From NCBI RefSeq assembly GCF_950023065.1, contig NC_088681.1, positions 59,492,836-59,556,835 of the forward strand: 64,000 bases of DNA, written 5' to 3'. Both the position numbers and the translations under genes were made by a program. This stretch comes from Planococcus citri. Its lineage: Eukaryota; Arthropoda; Insecta; Hemiptera; Pseudococcidae. The notes beneath the pieces were generated by a model, which worked only from the letters and a program-made list of their open reading frames with translations, made no database searches and was not told the origin of the DNA. Positions 63,003 to 64,000 of this stretch are shown one piece after another (position 1 is the first letter of the stretch; each line of letters begins with the position of its first letter).

Positions 63003-64000
63003 ATGCAAGCTCCGAGTAATCGAATTTCACGAATTTAATTCGATTATCCATGAACCTTGCTAGAAAATAATGTATCATATTTTCAGTCGTTGTTTTCCTT
63101 TTTACGTGAAATAACGTCGCTAGATGATTACGACAAAATATTAACGTTGTTTAGTAATTATTTATCATTTTATCAATTAATATGCATAGGGAAAAATTTT
63201 CCCATTGACTAAATTTCAAATTTGTGCTAAAAAATGCAAGCTCCGAGTAATCGAATCTCACGAATTTAATTCGATTATCCATGAAACTTGCTATAGAAAA
63301 ATGTTTCATATTTTCAGGCGTTATTTTCATTTAGAATGAGATAACGTCGCTAGATGATTACGACAAAATACGAATAAAATAATTTGATGATAATAACTGT
63401 TCCATTGATCGAAATTGTTTCGAAGAAAGGAACGAAAATTGTCACTTTGACTGAAAAATGCAAAATCCGAGTAATCGAATCCCATATTTTTAATTCGATT
63501 ATCCATGAAATTTGCTATAGAAAATGTTTCATATTTTCAGGCGTTATTTTCGTTAAAAAAATGAAATAACATCGCTAGATGATTACGACAAAATACTGAA
63601 TAAAATAATTTGATGATCTGCGTATAGAATAACTGTCCCAATGATCGAAATTTTTTCAAGGGCAGAACGAAAATTGTAAATTTGACTGAAAAATGCAAAC
63701 TCCGAGTAATCGAATCCCATATTTTTAATTCGATTATCCATGAAATTTGCTACAGAAAATGTTTCAAATTTTCAGGCGTTATTTTCGTTTAAAAAATGAG
63801 ATAACGTCGCTAGATGATTACGACAAAATACGAATAAAATAATTTTATGATAATAACAACTGTCCCATTGATCAGAATTGTCTCGAAGAAGGAACAAAAA
63901 TTGTCAATTTTAATGAAAAATGCAAACTCCGAGTAATCGAATCCCATATTTTTAATTCGATTATCCATGAAATTTGCTATAGAAAAATGTCTCATATTTT
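63003..64000 (+). repeat. Tandem array of about 230-bp units downstream of the sbb stop codon
   Basis: Five unit starts share the word TGCAA(A/G)CTCCGAGTAATCGAAT, with GCAA at 63005, 63236, 63460, 63695 and 63922 (spacings 231, 224, 235 and 227). Each unit has an inverted pair TAATCGAAT...ATTCGATTA, the phrase GCGTTATTTTC and ATAACGTCGCTAGATGATTACGACAAAAT. The units from 63236 to 63922 also carry GAATAAAATAATTT. The array runs off the window. It is likely transcribed as 3' UTR or lies just past it. Confidence 0.93.
63373..63378 (+). promoter_or_regulatory. sbb: Candidate poly(A) signal AATAAA (first of three)
   Basis: First AATAAA after the sbb stop codon. The same word recurs at 63599-63604 and 63833-63838 in the next repeat units, always followed by ATAATTT. 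Use as a cleavage signal is inferred only. Confidence 0.4.

Noticed and set aside
63384..63995. Short frames in the downstream tandem array
   Set aside because: They cross unit borders and are not kept between units, so they are by-products of the repeat.

Overview
The window is eukaryotic and AT-rich, with split genes, long introns and abundant interspersed repeats. The only host protein-coding gene I can support is the arthropod orthologue of Drosophila scribbler/brakeless (sbb; vertebrate ZNF608/ZNF609). It runs on the plus strand across nearly the whole window. An insect is very likely; the repeat-rich genome and the type of LINE would fit a hemipteran such as a scale insect or mealybug, but that is a guess.

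Layout of the gene. A 5'-truncated exon lies at 1-191. It is followed by an intron of about 52 kb (192-52210), two small conserved exons (52211-52331 and 54573-54660) separated by 2.2 kb, a 4.7-kb intron, a 3.35-kb exon with the zinc finger and polyglutamine tracts (59375-62727), a 62-nt intron, and a terminal exon ending in TGA at 62858-62860. All five pieces join in frame (3,822 nt, 1,273 residues in the window). The junctions restore the family's signature N-terminal block (EPDCLGPCEPGTSV...GIVWHETEGVLVVNVTWRGKTYVGTLLDCTRHDWAPPRFC) and a plausible C-terminus (AAVLASEQAAAVASAG).

Layout of the introns. The large intron is a mosaic. Repeat-poor islands with higher GC (about 4.5-6.5, 10.3-11.9, 15.6-17.9, 21-22.3, 29.3-31.3, 33.4-35.3, 37.6-39.4, 42.4-43.7, 46.2-48.5 and 51.4-52.2 kb) alternate with repeat blocks. 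Mobile DNA includes an uninterrupted but 5'-truncated LINE (24.78-28.35 kb) whose ORF carries endonuclease, reverse transcriptase, RNase H and a terminal Cys/His motif. There is a 686-bp non-autonomous hAT-like element with a perfect 8-bp target duplication (3763-4448), a foldback element with 45-bp inverted ends (7657-8202), a 797-bp element with 17-bp inverted ends (14180-14976), a 200-bp-arm inverted repeat (18600-19302) and a Helitron-like candidate (52666-53097). A degenerate family of T-rich/A-rich words (TTTTTGCCAAAATTG...AAAAGTC) recurs in at least seven blocks.

The most unusual structures are: (1) a 3.1-kb array of CpG-rich palindromes with the core TTCGTTCGCGAACGAA in the intron before the zinc-finger exon; (2) three consecutive IR-1 nuclear-receptor palindromes (AGGTCATTGACCT type) interleaved with FTZ-F1-type half-sites, about 3 kb into the giant intron; (3) a 2.6-kb block built from GGTAATTACC and TTACGGTATTTACCGTAA-type palindromes; and (4) a tandem array of about 230-bp units just downstream of the stop codon, three of whose units carry an AATAAA signal. 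No tRNA, rRNA, CRISPR or bacterial-type feature was recognised. Most short open frames in the window lie in low-complexity DNA and are not genes.
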